64,000 bases of DNA from SIG78 sp036677805 (lineage in GTDB: Bacteria > Verrucomicrobiota > Lentisphaeria > Victivallales > Victivallaceae), in contig JAVBVS010000027.1 of NCBI GenBank assembly GCA_036677805.1, positions 1-64,000 on the forward strand, read 5' to 3'. Positions 61,452-64,000 of the stretch are shown in pieces. The position numbers were made by a program, and so were the translations under genes. Numbering within the stretch: the stretch's first letter is position 1; every line of letters starts with the position of its first letter. Below the pieces are notes generated by a model. The model worked only from the letters and a program-made list of their open reading frames with translations. It was not told the DNA's origin and did not search any database.

Positions 61452-62273
61452 ATGCGTATTTTCCCGCTTGCCTGCGCCGCAATCATGAGCGGCGGCGCTC
61501 TGTTCGCCGAATTTCACGTCAAGCCCGACGCCAACACCCTCTGGCTGGAGGACGGCAAAGCCATTTCCGGCTGGCGCGACGACCAGATCGCCTTCACCCC
61601 CGCCGAACCCGGACCGGGATTCACCGTTACTGCGACCGACTACAAGAAATACGCCGGCGGCCGCCGCACTCCGGTCAATGCCGATTACCCCTGGGTCGTC
61701 TATGAAATCACCGCCATCCTGCCCAATGCCAAATACGTTTCCCGCGCCATGGGCTACAACGGCTGTTTTCACGGCCAGGTCAGCAACCTTCAGCCCGGCA
61801 TTTTCGTGTGGAATATCTACGCGGAAAATCCCAACCTTCCCGCCTCCGGCGGCGCATTCCTGTCGCTCTATGCCCACGGTCATACCGCGGAATTCAAATA
61901 CCTCAAAGCGGTGAAACTGCCGGATCAATACATCGTCGTGAGCACGCCCGATCCGGCCGCGGTCAATCCCGGCGACACGGTGAAGTTTTCCGTGCATCTC
62001 GCCAAGCCCGCCGAAGACGTGTCGTTGCAGTTCTACGACAGCTATACCATGCCGCGGCTGCTGCTCAACGGGCAGGACAAACTCCAGCTCAAGCCCGAGG
62101 ACGAAGCCGGCAAAATCTGGAGCGCCGAAGTCAAGATCGCCAGCCTCGGCAACAAACCCGAATACAAATACAACGCGATCTGGGTCAAGGCCGTCATTCT
62201 CGGCGGCGATGTCTCCGTTCCCGTCTGGACCCCGATCCGTCCGGTCTGGCACAATACCGAGGTGAAAAAATGA
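61452..62273 (+). CDS. Secreted beta-rich protein of unknown function
   Basis: The 273-residue protein has a signal peptide (MRIFPLACAAIMSGGALFAE) and an all-beta look (ANTLWLEDGKAISGWRDDQI, YPWVVYEITAILPNAKY, AVNPGDTVKFSVHLAKP). The second half resembles an immunoglobulin-like fold. No catalytic motif is recognised. The stop overlaps the next start (ATGA at 62270-62273), so it works with the CBM9-type protein, perhaps in glycan binding. Confidence 0.65.
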   Translation: MRIFPLACAAIMSGGALFAEFHVKPDANTLWLEDGKAISGWRDDQIAFTPAEPGPGFTVTATDYKKYAGGRRTPVNADYPWVVYEITAILPNAKYVSRAMGYNGCFHGQVSNLQPGIFVWNIYAENPNLPASGGAFLSLYAHGHTAEFKYLKAVKLPDQYIVVSTPDPAAVNPGDTVKFSVHLAKPAEDVSLQFYDSYTMPRLLLNGQDKLQLKPEDEAGKIWSAEVKIASLGNKPEYKYNAIWVKAVILGGDVSVPVWTPIRPVWHNTEVKK

Positions 62274-64000
62274 AGTGTCTGTTTTTAAGCATCGCCCTCA
62301 TAGGGGCGCTTTTTGCCGGCGGCGCTCCCATCATCGACGGGAAGCTCGACGATCCGGAGTGGAGCAAGGTTCCGGTTCAGCGTGATTTTTCGCTTCTCGA
62401 ATGCCGCAATCCCGGCGGCCGGAAACCGACCGCCCCCACCGAATTCCGGCTCTTCGCCGACGCTGATGCGGTTTACCTCGGAATCCGGTGCTTCGAACCC
62501 GAAATGGATCAGCTCCGGGCTTCCGTGCCCGACGGTGATCCCAACCCATGGCGCGACGACGTAGTGGAAATTTTCCTCTCTCCGGAAAATTCACCGGCCA
62601 ACTACTATCAGTTCGTCGTCGGTGCCGGTGGCGCGCGCTGGCAAATGTACTTTGAAGAAAAAGGCGTGACCAAACCCGATCCCTACGCTCCGATGTGGCG
62701 GGCCGCAATCTTCCAAGGCAAAGATTTCTGGTCGGTCGAAATCGCCCTGCCCTACCGTGCCTTCTACATGACCCGCGCCAAATTCCGGCAGAACGAGTGG
62801 CTGGTCAACGTCGTGCGCAACCGCCGTCATGCCGAACTCTCAAGCTGGAGCCGTCAAGTCAACGGCTTCCATGAATCCGAACTCTTCCGGAAGCTCGGCG
62901 GCTTTGCCGTCGACTGGCCCGATTGCGCCATCCTCAATGCCGAAGCGAGAATGACCGCGGAAGGCCGCGGGGATATCATGGTGACGCTGCTCGCCGACCG
63001 CGCCGGGAAATACGAATTGAACGGGTGGGTCTTCGAACTCGCCGCCGGCAAAAACACCGTGGTCCTGAACGATCAGAAGTTTGATCTTCCAGGCCGCAAT
63101 AAAGTCGCCTTTACCTTGAAGCGCGACAGCCAAACGGTGGCCGAACGCACTTATCCAGTGATGGCGACTTATATGCCGCTGACCGTGACGTTCGCCACGC
63201 CCGGCTATGCCGACTGTTTTTATCCCGGCCAGAAGTCGGACCGGCTTCAGGGCAGTGTAAAGGCCGCGTTGCCGGTGACCGTGACCGTCGACGGACACAG
63301 CGAACCGGTTGCCGCCGACGGCCGCTTCGACATCGATATTTCCACCGTGAAAAGCAACGATTTCGAGGTGGTCTTCACCGCCGGAGAACACAAACTCGTC
63401 CGCCGCATCCGCCGTCTCGCCCCGACCGGCAAGCGGATGGTCTGGCTGGACAATGGCCGGATCGTCGTGGACGGCAAGCCATTGTTCACCCTGCTCTGGT
63501 ACGGCAACGTCACCTGGCGCTGCGGCAGGGAGTGCGTCGAAAAATATCCCCGGCTCGGCGTCAAGCATCCGGTGAACTTTTACGGTCAGGTCAACGTTTT
63601 TCCCGACAAAAAAACCGAAGCGGCGGAAGCCACCCGCGACATCATGCCGAGCCCGGCGGTCTTCGCCAGGCTTAAGGCGGAAATCGAGCGGAACCGGGAC
63701 CGGGAATTCAATTTCTACTACCTCTGCGACGAGCCGGAATGCCGGGGGATTTCGCCGGTTTACCTCAAACATCTTTACGATTTCATCAAAAAACTTGATC
63801 CGTATCACCCGGTGGCGATCATCTCCCGCGCGCCGGTTCAATATCTTGACGCCTGCGACATCATCAGTCCCCATCCCTACCTCTCGCCGGTTCGGGTCAC
63901 GCCGGAAAAACGCGTGCTCCGGGTGCCGCTCACCACGGTCGACGCCATGTGCCGCGGCGTGGAGGAGGCCAATCGCCCCGATAAGGTATTGATGCTGACG
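62270..64000 (+). CDS. Secreted CBM9-type domain plus glycosidase-like protein (runs off window end)
   Basis: The frame is open from ATG 62270 through the last base (577 codons seen). A signal peptide (MKCLFLSIALIGALFAGG) precedes a CBM9/DOMON-like domain (IIDGKLDDPEWSKV, FADADAVYLGIRCFEPEM, DDVVEIFLSP, FWSVEIALPYRAF; about 19-210). A beta-rich region and then a TIM-barrel-like part (RIVVDGKPLFTLLWYGNVTW, YLCDEPECRGISPVYLKHLY) follow, as in uncharacterised glycoside-hydrolase-like proteins. The catalytic residues and C-terminus cannot be judged. Confidence 0.75.
   Translation, partial: MKCLFLSIALIGALFAGGAPIIDGKLDDPEWSKVPVQRDFSLLECRNPGGRKPTAPTEFRLFADADAVYLGIRCFEPEMDQLRASVPDGDPNPWRDDVVEIFLSPENSPANYYQFVVGAGGARWQMYFEEKGVTKPDPYAPMWRAAIFQGKDFWSVEIALPYRAFYMTRAKFRQNEWLVNVVRNRRHAELSSWSRQVNGFHESELFRKLGGFAVDWPDCAILNAEARMTAEGRGDIMVTLLADRAGKYELNGWVFELAAGKNTVVLNDQKFDLPGRNKVAFTLKRDSQTVAERTYPVMATYMPLTVTFATPGYADCFYPGQKSDRLQGSVKAALPVTVTVDGHSEPVAADGRFDIDISTVKSNDFEVVFTAGEHKLVRRIRRLAPTGKRMVWLDNGRIVVDGKPLFTLLWYGNVTWRCGRECVEKYPRLGVKHPVNFYGQVNVFPDKKTEAAEATRDIMPSPAVFARLKAEIERNRDREFNFYYLCDEPECRGISPVYLKHLYDFIKKLDPYHPVAIISRAPVQYLDACDIISPHPYLSPVRVTPEKRVLRVPLTTVDAMCRGVEEANRPDKVLMLT

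Noticed and set aside
1..64000. CRISPR array
   Set aside because: No regularly spaced identical repeats were seen; the only repeat pair (362-540) is imperfect and has no spacer series.

Overview
The window is about 60% GC and looks like chromosome from an anaerobic Gram-negative bacterium, most likely Lentisphaeria (Victivallis-like). The evidence is a class III prepilin leader (FTLIELLVVISIIAILAAML) on a short protein with a C-terminal LFLDGHV motif, encoded among glycan-active genes. An oxygen-sensitive radical-SAM set (ThiH, HydE, BioB, a B12-type enzyme), a CO-dehydrogenase-like protein and a lipid A L-Ara4N operon agree with this. The taxonomic call is inference.

Layout. 1-656: the 3' end of an IS3-type transposase and a repeat-bearing scar that truncates a very large hybrid histidine kinase (657-6131, -). 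6251-9292: a ribbon-helix-helix/zinc-cysteine regulator translationally coupled to a Zn/Mn ABC transporter, with a palindromic operator in front. 9315-15840: mostly small or membrane proteins, a methyltransferase, an alginate-lyase-like enzyme and a B12-binding radical SAM protein. 15878-20194: an ald-lrp operon, a cation/proton antiporter fused to a PTS EIIA domain, and upstream of it a transcript ending in a terminator. 20281-20894: remnants of two truncated genes beside tRNA-Arg(CCT).

21168-27830 (-) is one tightly packed operon: mnmA-like, hydrolase, hydE, bioB, thiS, thiF, thiG, thiH. 28087-34849 (-) is a second: cysK, a MetY-type sulfhydrylase, a CooS-like protein and an SsuABC/TauABC-type transporter. 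34997-35485 is a small lipoprotein gene. The promoters of these three units (mnmA, cysK, lipoprotein) share the same architecture: a good -35/-10 pair flanked on both sides by copies of a palindrome, YNAC-N7-GTNG, with centres 72-78 bp apart. This looks like an undescribed sulfur-metabolism regulon and is the most notable observation here.

35777-43473: a MarR regulator with a 15-bp perfect inverted repeat over its -10, an aminotransferase/toroid-protein pair, a GNAT-AlkD fusion, htpG and a ROK regulator. 43551-54200: a two-component system (-) divergent from an arn operon (arnT, arnC, arnA, second GT39/ArnT-like gene, arnB, arnD), ended by a strong terminator. 54283-56450 (-): a GspE-type ATPase with N-terminal membrane segments plus a small membrane protein. 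56687-64000: an AraC regulator divergent from a glycan-type locus encoding a ceramidase-like lipoprotein, a GH28-like protein, a pseudopilin, a secreted protein and a CBM9-type secreted protein that runs off the end.
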